This document shows positions 45,422 to 54,098 of a stretch of DNA of 64,000 nt, in pieces. Source of the stretch: Nostoc sp. KVJ3 (lineage in GTDB: Bacteria; Cyanobacteriota; Cyanobacteriia; Cyanobacteriales; Nostocaceae); NCBI RefSeq assembly GCF_026127265.1, contig NZ_WWFG01000001.1, positions 2,147,501 to 2,211,500 of the forward strand, given 5' to 3'. Position 1 is the stretch's first letter. Every line of letters begins with the position of its first letter. The position numbers and the translations under genes were made by a program. The notes beneath the pieces were generated by a model that was not told the origin of the DNA, searched no databases, and was given only the letters and a program-made list of their open reading frames with translations.

Positions 45422-45442
45422 CTGAAAAGCAGTTAGCGGTGA
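45300..45442 (+). ncRNA. Candidate omega (guide) RNA at the 3' end of tnpB
   Basis: In studied TnpB systems the guide RNA overlaps the 3' end of the gene and ends at the element's right boundary. Here the last 120 nt of tnpB are followed by a perfect 10-bp hairpin, CCGCTAACTG/CAGTTAGCGG with an AAAAG loop (45415-45439), then TGAG. If the boundary is near 45442, bases from AGTTGTCACC onward would be the current guide. The position is inferred by analogy. Confidence 0.4.
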
Positions 45443-47004
45443 GAGTTGTCACCTAACCTAGAACTTGCCGTTATTACTTTCCTCTGATGCCCTATCTGGT
45501 TACATTTTAACTGTGATTCTAAAGCATCAATCTTTCTTAAAAGTGACACTCCCCATACTATAGAAATCGCCAATTTGATTGTCATACCTGCAAGCAAGAG
45601 TGTGACTATTGTAGAAGCTTTCTTTTGTTGAATTAGCCTTTTTTGTTGTTCTGCAAGTCGTGCTTCAACTTCTCTAGCACGTTCAGCTTCTAATGCTTGC
45701 TGCATTTCCCGCCGATCTAATTCTTCACTAGCAGCTAGAAATCTATAATCTAAATTGCTCAAGCTTTTGCCATTTGCCCAAATCTGAGCATCAATTAAAG
45801 CTTTTCCACGTAATAAGCGAGATTCATCTGTTTCCTTTGAGGCTATCCATGCATTGAAGGTTTCGTAATAGGGGCGCAAATAAGCTAATTTTTTTCCAAC
45901 CCATTCTAAATTGAAAACTTCTTGATAAATTCGGTTTTTGATTTGGAGAAAACCTTGCTTTTTCACCACCAAACCAGACAACAACAGTTCTACCTGTTCT
46001 CGACTATCGTCGGCTGAAACTTCTACTCCTTGGAGGACTTGCTGATAAATTCCTAGCAATCTGGCGGTAATTTGTTCGTTGCTGAGGATGCGATCGCGAA
46101 TTGTCCGCAAATGCTCCGGTTCATCTTGTGATTCCCATTTATCGATGATGTGCGATCGCACCACATTTTCTATCCAAAATTCTTCTGTGCCTGGGGGAAT
46201 TTTTAGCGTTCTACCTACATCATCTTGAGATAAACTCACAATCAGCCGACACAGCTTTTGAGTAAGAAATGGTTGCCCTTTTGTCCAACTTAATACTTCT
46301 TTCAAAACTTTCTGAGGATTATTGTCTTTAATATCCAGCCCTAAAGATAGTGGTTGAGCTTCTTCAAATGTGAAACCATTGACGCGAATGGCTTTGCCAA
46401 AATTAAACGGTGTAGTATGATTTGAATATAAAATTAAATCTGAAGGCGTAGCAACACCAAAAATTGCAAATGTAATCCGATGATATTCGGGATTAATTGC
46501 TCGTTGATTATAACAGAACCTAATGAAGCTAAAAAAGTCATCAACAGAGAAATTAAGACTGAGAATACTATCAATTTCATCAATGAAAATGAATAGTCTT
46601 TCGTTAGGAAACTGAGCTAACAGGATTTCCGAAATAAAGCGGCTAAGTTTCTGAATCCAAGAAATATCATTTTGTTCTTGCCACCATGTTTTTAAATTTA
46701 CTTTTCCTAACAGTTTAAAACCCAACCATAGATCGCCTACAACTCCTTTATACCACTGTTCTGGAGTTATATTTTCGCAACCAATATTAGTCATGTCAAC
46801 GGTGGCACATCTAAAACCTTCTTGTTGTAAGCGATGTTTTGTTTTTACCATAAGTGAAGATTTGCCCATTTGCCTACAGCTTAGGATGTAGCAAAATTCA
46901 CCTTGTTTCAAGGCTTCATAAATTTCCACATCTGCTCTCCGCTCAATATAGCTGGGAGCGTCAGTAGTTAAAGTGCCACCAACTTGGTATCGATAACTGT
47001 TCAT
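45433..47004 (-). CDS. AAA-like ATPase domain protein with C-terminal membrane helix
   Basis: The 523-residue protein begins with the cyanobacterial AAA-like (AAA_35) domain: YRYQVGGTLTTDAPSYIERRAD, Walker A as SCRQMGKSSL (about residues 42-51), Walker B as LFIFIDEIDSIL (near 138-150), and a winged-helix-like region after residue 250. A coiled stretch rich in E, A and R (about 430-460) leads to one membrane helix (near 465-485) and a short tail. Related proteins usually carry a TIR, caspase or repeat domain; none is present here, so it is a bare ATPase of unknown role, perhaps a signalling or conflict-system adaptor. It ends 12 nt from tnpB. Confidence 0.8.
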   Translation of the reverse strand: MNSYRYQVGGTLTTDAPSYIERRADVEIYEALKQGEFCYILSCRQMGKSSLMVKTKHRLQQEGFRCATVDMTNIGCENITPEQWYKGVVGDLWLGFKLLGKVNLKTWWQEQNDISWIQKLSRFISEILLAQFPNERLFIFIDEIDSILSLNFSVDDFFSFIRFCYNQRAINPEYHRITFAIFGVATPSDLILYSNHTTPFNFGKAIRVNGFTFEEAQPLSLGLDIKDNNPQKVLKEVLSWTKGQPFLTQKLCRLIVSLSQDDVGRTLKIPPGTEEFWIENVVRSHIIDKWESQDEPEHLRTIRDRILSNEQITARLLGIYQQVLQGVEVSADDSREQVELLLSGLVVKKQGFLQIKNRIYQEVFNLEWVGKKLAYLRPYYETFNAWIASKETDESRLLRGKALIDAQIWANGKSLSNLDYRFLAASEELDRREMQQALEAERAREVEARLAEQQKRLIQQKKASTIVTLLLAGMTIKLAISIVWGVSLLRKIDALESQLKCNQIGHQRKVITASSRLGDNSHR

Positions 47005-47089
47005 TTGATTTAAAATTTTAAATTATAGGGCTTCCCGATCTATTGAAGTACATCTTAAAACCTCACCCCTTAACCCCTCTCCTTAGCAA

Positions 47090-47270
47090 GGCTACGGTGT
47101 ATACACAAGTCGAATTACCCCCCTTAATCCCCCCGATGTATTGGGGGGAAACAAGAGAATCTCGTTCCCTCCCCAATACATACGGGGAGGGTTAGGGTGG
47201 GGTAATTCGAGGACTGGTAGTGATTCGATAACTTGTGGTACTCCGTAGCCTTAGCAAGGAGAGGGGAGAT
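47090..47270. repeat. C/G-rich inverted repeat family member
   Basis: The spacer between the two ATPase genes carries GTGTATACACAAGTCGAATT, TTACCCCCCTTAATCCCCCC and the complementary GGGAGGGTTAGGGTGGGGTA, the same family as 43083-43250. It is nested in an outer inversion of CTCTCCTTAGCAAGGCTACG (47080) with CGTAGCCTTAGCAAGGAGAG (47247). Confidence 0.7.
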
Positions 47271-47303
47271 AAATTGTCTTTCAACAGTCTACCAGAACCA
47301 TTA

Positions 47304-48875
47304 CTACCCTGAGTGCTTTCCAAGCTGTTGGCTAAAATAAAGGCGATATAATTCACACATCACCTGAGCTTGATTGCCGTTGAGTTTAACTAAACCCATA
47401 CTTTCTAACTTATAAGCAGCGATCGCATCTAGCTCTACTTTTTCATCTGTTGCAATTACTTGTTGCATCGCTGACATTAATTCTGGTTCTTTTTGCAGTA
47501 AGCTCAACAGTTCTCGTAAATGCTGACTGTAAATTCCCACTGGTGTAGATGCGGTTTCTAATAATACTTCTAATGTCATTTCTTCCTGACATAGATGATA
47601 TAACGCAAGGCTCACCAAATATGGATGTCCTCCTACCATTGCTTGTAGAGGTGCAAGGCGTTTTGCCCCTTCGGTGTCTGCTGCACAATTTAGCCCGTAA
47701 CGCAATGCTAAATTCTGTACCTGATTGAGAGTTAACGGTGGCAGCGTAATTGTTATCCCGACATTGAAAGGCGATTGATTAAGCTTGAGTGGAATATAAA
47801 TTTCTGTGGTGTGAACTACCACCATCCGCAGTTTTTGCCAGAGTTGATCCTGCTTTGCTTGTTCGTGCCAAAATCGCAGCATTGGCAGAAAGTCTTGGGC
47901 AATATTAGGATGTTCAAAAACTCGATGGACTTCATTTAAAGCCAAAACTAGAGGACTACAATCAATATATTGCAGCAGATATGCTTCAAAATAGATTTTG
48001 CAGCTTACTTTGCTGCCCATTTCTGTATCCCAAAAATCATCTAGACAGGGAAACAGATTTAATTGTCTACTGACATTGACACAAAACCAACGCAAGAATT
48101 TATCCAGAGAAGCAAAAACGCCTTCATCAGCCTCCTGAAAGTCCAAATAGACAATTTGATAACCTTGCTCTCTAGCATAAGCAATCATCCGGTTCAGCAG
48201 TGAACTTTTTCCTGTCTTTCTGGGTGCTTTGATTCGGATTAAGCAACCAGGGTATAAAATCTCGTTACATACAAGTTCTTCTAGGGGAGGACGATTGATG
48301 TAAAGAGGAGAACCCAGTGGGACAGGGCCGCTAGGAAATTCGATCTTGCTTGCTGAAAAAAAGTCTGGAGAAACCATTTCTAAGCTAGATTCTTCAACGA
48401 AGAGGCAGGGGGAAGGGGGCAGGGAGCAGGGGAAAATGACCCCTTCCCCCTGCCGTGGAGCGGAGCGGAACATGGGTCTGAGTCCCTCACTTCTGTTAAG
48501 TGGTTCTCGTTCAGGTGGGGTCGAATCCCCATCTGAACCTTCTCCCCTGCTCCCTGCTCCCTGCTCTCTTGCCTCTTTTTCAACAAAATCTTGTTGACTC
48601 TGATTTTTCTGATTGCCTATCTTGTCTTGCAGGTATTTCTGCAAGGCTAAATGCAGGTTTTTTTTCGTTATTTTTTTTCCCAGTGCTGCGGAAAGGTCTT
48701 GCCACAACTCAGAGCCAACTTCCTTGATGTAATTGTCGCGGTAGCCTGATTCCTCTGCCATTTCACCGTAAGTTTTGCCCAACCATGACTGAGACAGCAC
48801 AAAATACTGAATGGAAGCAAGAGGCTTGTCTTGCAGAATTGTTTCTACTGCTTGCAGAATATCTTCTACTGACAT
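47304..48875 (-). CDS. AAA-like ATPase with vMAP-type N-terminal HTH domain
   Basis: The 523-residue protein has three parts. Residues 1-85 match the helix-turn-helix domain of vWA-MoxR-associated proteins (FVLSQSWLGKTYGEMAEESG, KEVGSELWQDLSAALGKKIT). Residues 101-161 are low-complexity sequence encoded by an inserted intergenic repeat (48393-48575), reading in frame. Residues 180-520 form an AAA-like ATPase with SPLYINRPPLEE, Walker A APRKTGKSSL (217-226) and a Walker B-like LVLALNEVHRVF, in which the usual DE is NE. Such proteins are signal-transducing NTPases in cyanobacterial conflict systems; no effector is attached. Confidence 0.78.
   Translation of the reverse strand: MSVEDILQAVETILQDKPLASIQYFVLSQSWLGKTYGEMAEESGYRDNYIKEVGSELWQDLSAALGKKITKKNLHLALQKYLQDKIGNQKNQSQQDFVEKEAREQGAGSRGEGSDGDSTPPEREPLNRSEGLRPMFRSAPRQGEGVIFPCSLPPSPCLFVEESSLEMVSPDFFSASKIEFPSGPVPLGSPLYINRPPLEELVCNEILYPGCLIRIKAPRKTGKSSLLNRMIAYAREQGYQIVYLDFQEADEGVFASLDKFLRWFCVNVSRQLNLFPCLDDFWDTEMGSKVSCKIYFEAYLLQYIDCSPLVLALNEVHRVFEHPNIAQDFLPMLRFWHEQAKQDQLWQKLRMVVVHTTEIYIPLKLNQSPFNVGITITLPPLTLNQVQNLALRYGLNCAADTEGAKRLAPLQAMVGGHPYLVSLALYHLCQEEMTLEVLLETASTPVGIYSQHLRELLSLLQKEPELMSAMQQVIATDEKVELDAIAAYKLESMGLVKLNGNQAQVMCELYRLYFSQQLGKHSG
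48393..48575. repeat. Intergenic-type G-rich repeat inserted in frame in an ATPase gene
   Basis: The segment contains GAGGCAGGGGGAAGGGGGCA, ATGACCCCTTCCCCCTGCC and a terminal CCCTGCTCCCTGCTCCCTGC run, the same repeat type found between genes at 2581-2710 and 54358-54465. In the gene it reads in frame as residues 101-161 of the product, including REQGAGSRGEG. It separates the HTH from the ATPase domain. Confidence 0.8.
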
Positions 48876-49074
48876 TATTAAAGATTAAACAATTAGTAGA
48901 TGAATTTATCTATTTTGACCTATTAATAATATACAACCGAATAAATACTTAAAAAAAGAAAAATAAATTTTTCCAGATAAATATTTTTGGACTCTGATAC
49001 TGCTTACTTAAAAAAGCTTGCTCGGTCAAGTATTAACCTAAGAAGATTGGGTTTTAGAAAAGTGGAGAAAGACA

Positions 49075-49737
49075 TCACTTTTTCAGTGCCAGAGTCAAGC
49101 CATCTGCGATCGCTACTAAACTCAGACTAACTCGCGCGTCTTGATGGAGCTTTTGATTAAAGGCACGAATCCTTTTAGTTCTATTATCCTGCACTTGGGG
49201 GTCGGCAACCCTGCCTGACCAGAGGACATTATCGATCGCAATTAGTCCCCCCGGCCGCACTAATTGCAGCGATCGCTCATAATAAGCATCATAGTTGCTC
49301 TTATCTGCATCGATGAAAGCAAAATCAAAGCTTTCCGCTTCTCCCGTTGCGAGTAACCGATCTAAAGTTTCCAGGGCTGGGGCAATGTGCAGTTGAATTT
49401 TATCCGCCACTCCAGCTTGCTGCCAATAACGCCGAGCGATCGTTGTAAATTCTTCACTCACATCACAGCCTACCACCTTCCCATCCTTCGGTAACGCCAA
49501 TGCCACCACCAGGGAACTGTAACCAGTAAATACCCCAACTTCCAGAGTTTTTTTCGCTCCCAGCAACTGCACTAATAACGCCAAAAATTGCCCCTGTTCA
49601 GGAGCAATCTGCATTCTCCCGACTGGATGCTGGGCTGTTTCCTGTCTCAGTTGGGTTAAAATCTCTGGCTCTCGGAGAGACACTGATAGTAAATAGTCAT
49701 AGAGATTTTGTTCCAGTCCTAGTGTTTGAGTTGTCAT
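49075..49737 (-). CDS. Class I SAM-dependent O-methyltransferase
   Basis: The protein (220 residues from MTTQTLGLEQ) belongs to the caffeoyl-CoA/catechol O-methyltransferase family. SAM motif I is TLEVGVFTGYSSLVVALALP; the metal and SAM residues lie in FDFAFIDADKSNYDAYY and LIAIDNVLWSGRVADP; the N-terminal QTAQHPVGRMQIAPEQGQF segment is typical. It should methylate an ortho-diphenol-like substrate, with Mg2+. The start at 49737 has AAGGA 9 nt before it; a second ATG three codons upstream has no room for a ribosome site. A 21-bp minisatellite begins about 120 bp upstream. Confidence 0.88.
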   Translation of the reverse strand: MTTQTLGLEQNLYDYLLSVSLREPEILTQLRQETAQHPVGRMQIAPEQGQFLALLVQLLGAKKTLEVGVFTGYSSLVVALALPKDGKVVGCDVSEEFTTIARRYWQQAGVADKIQLHIAPALETLDRLLATGEAESFDFAFIDADKSNYDAYYERSLQLVRPGGLIAIDNVLWSGRVADPQVQDNRTKRIRAFNQKLHQDARVSLSLVAIADGLTLALKK

Positions 49738-49860
49738 AACGTTCATTCCTTATTTTTGGTGACATACTCCACACACTCCCCTTTCAGGGTGAGTGTGGGC
49801 TTCTCAAAGACTCTTCTCTAAACTTACCAGTAAAATATTAGACCTCTTAGCTATCCCAAC

Positions 49861-50130
49861 GCATTTGTTATTTCGGCGAACGCATTTGTTATTTCGGCGA
49901 ACGCATTTGTTATTTCGGCGAACTCATTTGTTATTTCGGCGAACTCATTTGTTATTTCGGCGAACGCATTTGTTATTTCGGCGAACTCATTTGTTATTTC
50001 AGCGAACTCATTTGTTATTTCAGCGAACTCATTTGTTATTTCAGCGAACTCATTTGTTATTTCGGCGAACGCATTTGTTATTTCAGCGAACGCATTTGTT
50101 ATTTCGGCGAACGCATTTGTTATTTCGGCG
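49861..50130. repeat. Minisatellite: 13 tandem copies of a 21-bp unit
   Basis: The unit KCATTTGTTATTTCRGCGAAC repeats every 21 bp from 49861; the thirteenth copy loses its last three bases at 50131. The copies differ only at two positions (G/T at base 1, G/A at base 15). Because 21 is divisible by 3, both strands stay open: HLLFRRT repeats on the plus strand and AEITNEF/AEITNAF on the minus strand. Neither frame has a convincing start or family, so I read it as non-coding. Confidence 0.95.
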
Positions 50131-50532
50131 TATCCATAAAGCACCCTCCTAAACTACTAGAAGAGTTAAAACCTATACTGGTCATACTTGTGTGTACACC
50201 GTAGCTTAAAAAAGGGGGGGACTAGAATCAAAGTCCCCCTTTATAAGGGGGATTTAGGGGGATCTTCAACGATTTTGGTTTTGTACAGAGATGTGTGTAC
50301 ACCGTAGCCTTTGCAAGGGGAGGGTTAGGGTGGGGTAAAACTAACGCTCAAACCCAGATGAGTAAGCTATTTCAGGCTTGTGTGTACACCGTAGCCCAAG
50401 GATGGGAAAGGGATTTAGGGTCAGGGCAATTAATTCCATGCAAGAGGTCTATTCAAGCTGTCGTCTGGAATAAGGCTCGACTGTTGTGTAAGAACTTCAT
50501 AGCTGAACTTTGATGACCTAGAGGTTTTTCTC
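50131..50532. repeat. Spacer with C/G-rich repeats and GTGTGTACACCGTAGC copies
   Basis: No gene is seen. GTGTGTACACCGTAGC occurs at 50191, 50291 and 50380. Between the first two, GGGGGGGACT and AGTCCCCCTTTATAAGGGGG form an inverted pair, and GGGAGGGTTAGGGTGGGGTA follows the second. The last 100 bases lead into the GH13 gene, with AGAGG 10 nt before its ATG. Confidence 0.6.
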
Positions 50533-52524
50533 ATGCCTATCGATCTATTAAGCCGCAAAAAAACTCATTTTGTCTTGTGGCGTGTCGGTGCTTCAGAACT
50601 AGCTCCCACTCTCTACATTGGCAACACGACTCCCGAAAGCCCAGACAGATTAGCTAAATTTAGAGAAATTCCGCTTCGTCAATCAGCAGAATTTCCAGAA
50701 TTGTGGGAAGTTTCGGCTCAAGAGTCTGGTTTGACTGAAGGAAAGGTTTACTTTTACTGGTTTAAAGTCCGCAACTCAGACCCCTACAGTTCTGCTAATA
50801 TTAACCAAACTCTCTACTGCACAGATCCAACAGCGACCACTGTAGATCGACGCTTTCCTGCACCAACGCCGTCAGAATCGGGAGGCGTTACTAGCTTTGA
50901 TCCGGCAAGCGTCGTGCTTTATCAAAATGGAACGCTGATTCCCTGCGATCCCGAAGGGCAAACTGTAAATTGGGAAGGCGATGCTCCTTTAGAGACACTG
51001 CCAACCAATAATCAATTGGTGATTTACGAATTACCAACCCGATGGACAAAGATTAGCTCAAATGGATTAATTGAAGAAGGAACTGGTACATTTCGTGACG
51101 TACTGGCACTGTTGATCCCAGAAGCGATCGCTCCGACTTTTCCGATGATTACCGCCTTGAAGAACCGCGCTCATCTTGCAGAACTGGGAATCAACGCCTT
51201 AGAACTTCTGCCACCAGAAGATAGTGATGATAATCTCAATTGGGGCTATGGTACAGCAAATTATTTTGCCGCAGATTTTGACTTGGGTCATCCAGATAGC
51301 CAGTCAGCACCGACTGCTTCAACTGATTTAGCTCATCTGATTAAAGTCTGCCATCAGCAAGGGTTGCGCTTTTTTGTGGATGTGGTGATGGCATTCTCGC
51401 GGAATAATCCTTACCATAACGTTAATTTTTTGGAATTTTATATCAAATGGGCCAGTGGCGATCCAGAACAAGGGTCAAGAGATGGCTTTGGTGGGGATTT
51501 ATTTAAGTACAACTATTGGGTAGAGGGCTATAATCCCACTACTGGGCAAAAGTCCAGGCTTGTGCCAGCCCGTGAATACTTAAAAGCCCATATAGCCCAC
51601 TGGTTAGAATACTATCGGGTTGATGGTCTGCGCTTGGATAGCGTGAACAATATTGCCAACTATGACTTTTTGCAAGAATTTAAGGATTTTGCCCGCACCC
51701 TTTGGGACAAAAGAGGCGGAAGCGGCGATCGCTTCCTCGTAGTTGGCGAAGAGTTGAGTGTACCCCTATCTCTGATCAAACAAAATCGTCTGGATGGACT
51801 TTGGAATGAAAAATTTAAGCAAATCATCCGACAAGTGATTTTAGGTAAGAATGCCTGGGATGAACCTAGCTTTGAATGGAGTATCCGCAAACTAATTGAT
51901 TGTCGAAACTTAGGCTTTACAGATGGCTCTCAGGCGGTCAACTATATAACTTCCCATGATGTTGGCGGTTATGGTAATGAGCGTTTCTTCAACTACCTGG
52001 TTAGTAATGGAATTGCTAATACTGAACCGCGCATTAAGTTAGCATTTGTATCCCTGCTTACCTCTGTTGGAATTCCCATGATCCTTGCCGGAGACGAATT
52101 TGCCGATCAGCAAGATTTGCCTCCAACAGATGACCATAAACAGATTGATCCAGTTAACTACAGCCGTGTGAAAGATGATTGGCGGCAACGCATTTTCCAA
52201 TACGTTGCAAGGTTAGTTCGCTTGCGTAAGACTTCCGAAGCTTTAGCTGTGAATGATACTAAGTTTATTCATGTTGACTTTAATGATGGTAAGCGAGTTC
52301 TAGTCTGGCAGCGTGGTAATAAAGCCGATCAATTAGTAGTTGTAGTAGCGAATTTCTCCGACTACGGTACTCCTCCTGCTTCTGAGTACAGAGTACCGAA
52401 TTGGCCTACAACCCCAGTTGGCAAACAGTGGAAGGAAATTACTCAAGAGCGGATAGTTCCATCAGAATGGGTAGGCAGAGAAGGTATCTTCCCGTGGGAA
52501 GCGAAAGTGTACGCTCTAGTTTAA
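50533..52524 (+). CDS. Alpha-amylase family (GH13) glycoside hydrolase/transferase
   Basis: The 663-residue protein has an N-terminal beta-sandwich (about residues 10-110, CBM48-like) and a GH13 barrel. The conserved regions are visible: LRFFVDVVMAF (region I, usual DVVxxH with H replaced by F), DGLRLDSVNNI with the nucleophile aspartate (region II), LVVGEELS with the acid/base glutamate (region III) and NYITSHDVGG (region IV). The protein resembles branching-enzyme or trehalohydrolase-like GH13 members rather than secreted amylases, and has no signal peptide, so it should act on cytoplasmic glucans. The exact activity is not determined. Confidence 0.85.
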   Translation: MPIDLLSRKKTHFVLWRVGASELAPTLYIGNTTPESPDRLAKFREIPLRQSAEFPELWEVSAQESGLTEGKVYFYWFKVRNSDPYSSANINQTLYCTDPTATTVDRRFPAPTPSESGGVTSFDPASVVLYQNGTLIPCDPEGQTVNWEGDAPLETLPTNNQLVIYELPTRWTKISSNGLIEEGTGTFRDVLALLIPEAIAPTFPMITALKNRAHLAELGINALELLPPEDSDDNLNWGYGTANYFAADFDLGHPDSQSAPTASTDLAHLIKVCHQQGLRFFVDVVMAFSRNNPYHNVNFLEFYIKWASGDPEQGSRDGFGGDLFKYNYWVEGYNPTTGQKSRLVPAREYLKAHIAHWLEYYRVDGLRLDSVNNIANYDFLQEFKDFARTLWDKRGGSGDRFLVVGEELSVPLSLIKQNRLDGLWNEKFKQIIRQVILGKNAWDEPSFEWSIRKLIDCRNLGFTDGSQAVNYITSHDVGGYGNERFFNYLVSNGIANTEPRIKLAFVSLLTSVGIPMILAGDEFADQQDLPPTDDHKQIDPVNYSRVKDDWRQRIFQYVARLVRLRKTSEALAVNDTKFIHVDFNDGKRVLVWQRGNKADQLVVVVANFSDYGTPPASEYRVPNWPTTPVGKQWKEITQERIVPSEWVGREGIFPWEAKVYALV

Positions 52525-53036
52525 TCTTAGGGATTTCCAAGGAATAAATTATCCCAATAAACGAACCACAGAGACAAGGCAGCGCAGTCTTCTCCCAAAG
52601 GGAGAGGCTAGCGCCAAGGGGGTTTCCCCCATGAGCGACTGCCGCGCGCAGAGAAGCCAGTGCGCCCTTGCGGTTCCCCGACTTGTAGCAACTGGCGCAA
52701 CACAGAGAGAGGAGAGATCAAGAGGATTTTTGCGTCAGTTTTGGGATATTTTTTTATTTGGAAGTCCCTTAATGCTGCCCGGTTAAATCTGAAACTCTTA
52801 TTTCTTTGTGTCCTTTGCGTCCTTTGCGGTTCGTTTTTTGATGATTTTGCGTAAGTCCTGGATCTATCGGCCATGTAGATTGCAATTATTATGCAATTAA
52901 CCAGCGCCCAGACATTCTATATGTAGATATATATTGCATACCAAGGCTTTGCTTGAGTTACTACCCTAAACCCTTCTAGAATAAAAACTATTGTAGGGAA
53001 ATTGTATTAATAAACATTACTTATATTCTGGGAGGT
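52525..53036. repeat. Repeat-rich spacer between the GH13 and phosphoribulokinase-like genes
   Basis: The first 340 bases are stacked Nostoc repeats: AACGAACCACAGAGACAAGG, CTTCTCCCAAAGGGAGAGGC, GCCAGTGCGCCCTTGCGG...CCGACTTGTAGCAACTGGCG (also near 33710), and TTTGCGTCCTTTGCGGTTCG before GCGTAAGTCCT, the right end of the TTAGGACTTACGC element family. The last 170 bases are ordinary AT-rich DNA with GGGAGG 6-11 nt before the next start. Confidence 0.65.
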
Positions 53037-53978
53037 ATGATGAGCCGTCCAATAATTCTTGGTATTGTCGGCGATAGCGCTGCTGGGAAAACAACACTGA
53101 CGCGGGGAATCGCTCAGGCACTCGGCCCAGAAAATGTCACAATCATCTGTACAGATGATTATCACCGTTACGATCGCCAACAACGTGCAGAAATTGGCAT
53201 CACTGCCCTTCACCCAGACTGCAATTACTTAGATATTATGCAGCAACACCTATCGTTGCTACGTACGGGACAGCCAATTCTTAAGCCAGTTTACAGCCAT
53301 AAAACAGGCACATTCGAGCCACCGCAGTATATCAAGCCCGGTAAATTTGTGATTATTGAGGGATTACTCGGTTATTCTACTCGTGCCGCCCGTGATTCTT
53401 ACGATGTTAAAGTCTATCTTGCACCTCCTGAAGAAGTACGCGCTAAATGGAAAGTCAAGCGAGATACACAAAAGCGGGGCTACACTCCTGAACAGGTGCT
53501 AGCAGAACTAGAAAAGCGCGAACCAGACTCAGCCCAGTTTATCCGTCCGCAACGGCAATGGTCTGATATAGTCATTAGTTTCTATCCACCCACCGATGAA
53601 GCGGACGAAACTAATGGACACCTGAATGTCCGACTGGTACTGCGTCCGACAATTCCCCATCCAGATTTCACCGTAATTACTAATTCTAGCTATGGTAATT
53701 CTGACTCAGCCATCCGCTTGGGGCTTGACAGAGATATGTGTAAGCCGGTAGATGTCTTAGAAGTTGATGGTCATGCCACCTTAGAACAAGTGAATAAGCT
53801 AGAGCATATTATTTGTTCTGATATGCCACATCTGCGAAGTATTTGCGATCGCGAAAGTAATCCCGAACTGGGTAAAATTGCTGGTACAACTGGGGAGACA
53901 TTGCAAAGTTACCCTCTTGCTCTCACCCAGCTAATTATTACCTACCACATGCTGAAAGCAACGCAAATTTATCAATAA
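53037..53978 (+). CDS. Phosphoribulokinase-family paralogue
   Basis: The 313-residue protein follows the cyanobacterial phosphoribulokinase pattern: P-loop VGDSAAGKTT (residues 11-20), TIICTDDYHRYDRQQR, then GITALHPDCNYLDIM, LKPVYSHKTGTFEPPQ, the Walker B-like KFVIIEGLLGY, and KVKRDTQKRGYTPEQVL. It should be an ATP-dependent sugar kinase. In the Calvin-cycle enzyme the P-loop has a redox cysteine (GDSGCGKS); here it is A16, while the partner cysteine (C38) remains, so thioredoxin/CP12 control through that disulfide is not possible. The C-terminal 110 residues are also divergent. Substrate may be ribulose-5-phosphate or another pentose or nucleoside. Confidence 0.78.
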   Translation: MMSRPIILGIVGDSAAGKTTLTRGIAQALGPENVTIICTDDYHRYDRQQRAEIGITALHPDCNYLDIMQQHLSLLRTGQPILKPVYSHKTGTFEPPQYIKPGKFVIIEGLLGYSTRAARDSYDVKVYLAPPEEVRAKWKVKRDTQKRGYTPEQVLAELEKREPDSAQFIRPQRQWSDIVISFYPPTDEADETNGHLNVRLVLRPTIPHPDFTVITNSSYGNSDSAIRLGLDRDMCKPVDVLEVDGHATLEQVNKLEHIICSDMPHLRSICDRESNPELGKIAGTTGETLQSYPLALTQLIITYHMLKATQIYQ

Positions 53979-54098
53979 TCAGCGAAGATGAAGGGAGGGA
54001 TTTAAGTTGCTGGTGTAGACGCGATGCCTACGGCGATAAAGTACGCACTTTACTAACTACTCAAATTTTAGATATTGCTCATGATTGTGCTTTGACGG

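Larger units (their letters stand above)
43923..45442 (+). mobile_element. IS200/IS605-type unit with TnpB, bounded by same-sense hairpins
   Basis: The left boundary is proposed at a CTCCCGCCTAAGCGTTGC...GGCGGTGAG hairpin (43924-43952) and the right at CTCCCGCTAACTG...CAGTTAGCGGTGAG (45412-45442). Both share CTCCCGC at the 5' side and GCGGTGAG at the 3' side, in the same orientation; IS200/IS605 ends are known to carry subterminal hairpins that are not inverted relative to each other. Between them are a divergent 46-residue RHH gene and tnpB. There is no TnpA (Y1 transposase), so movement would need one in trans. Exact ends are inferred. Confidence 0.55.

Noticed and set aside
49861..50130. 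CRISPR array at the 21-bp repeats
   Set aside because: The units abut each other with no spacers.
49793..50152. Repeat proteins encoded by the minisatellite on either strand
   Set aside because: Open frames follow automatically from a 21-bp unit without stops; neither has a ribosome site or a domain.
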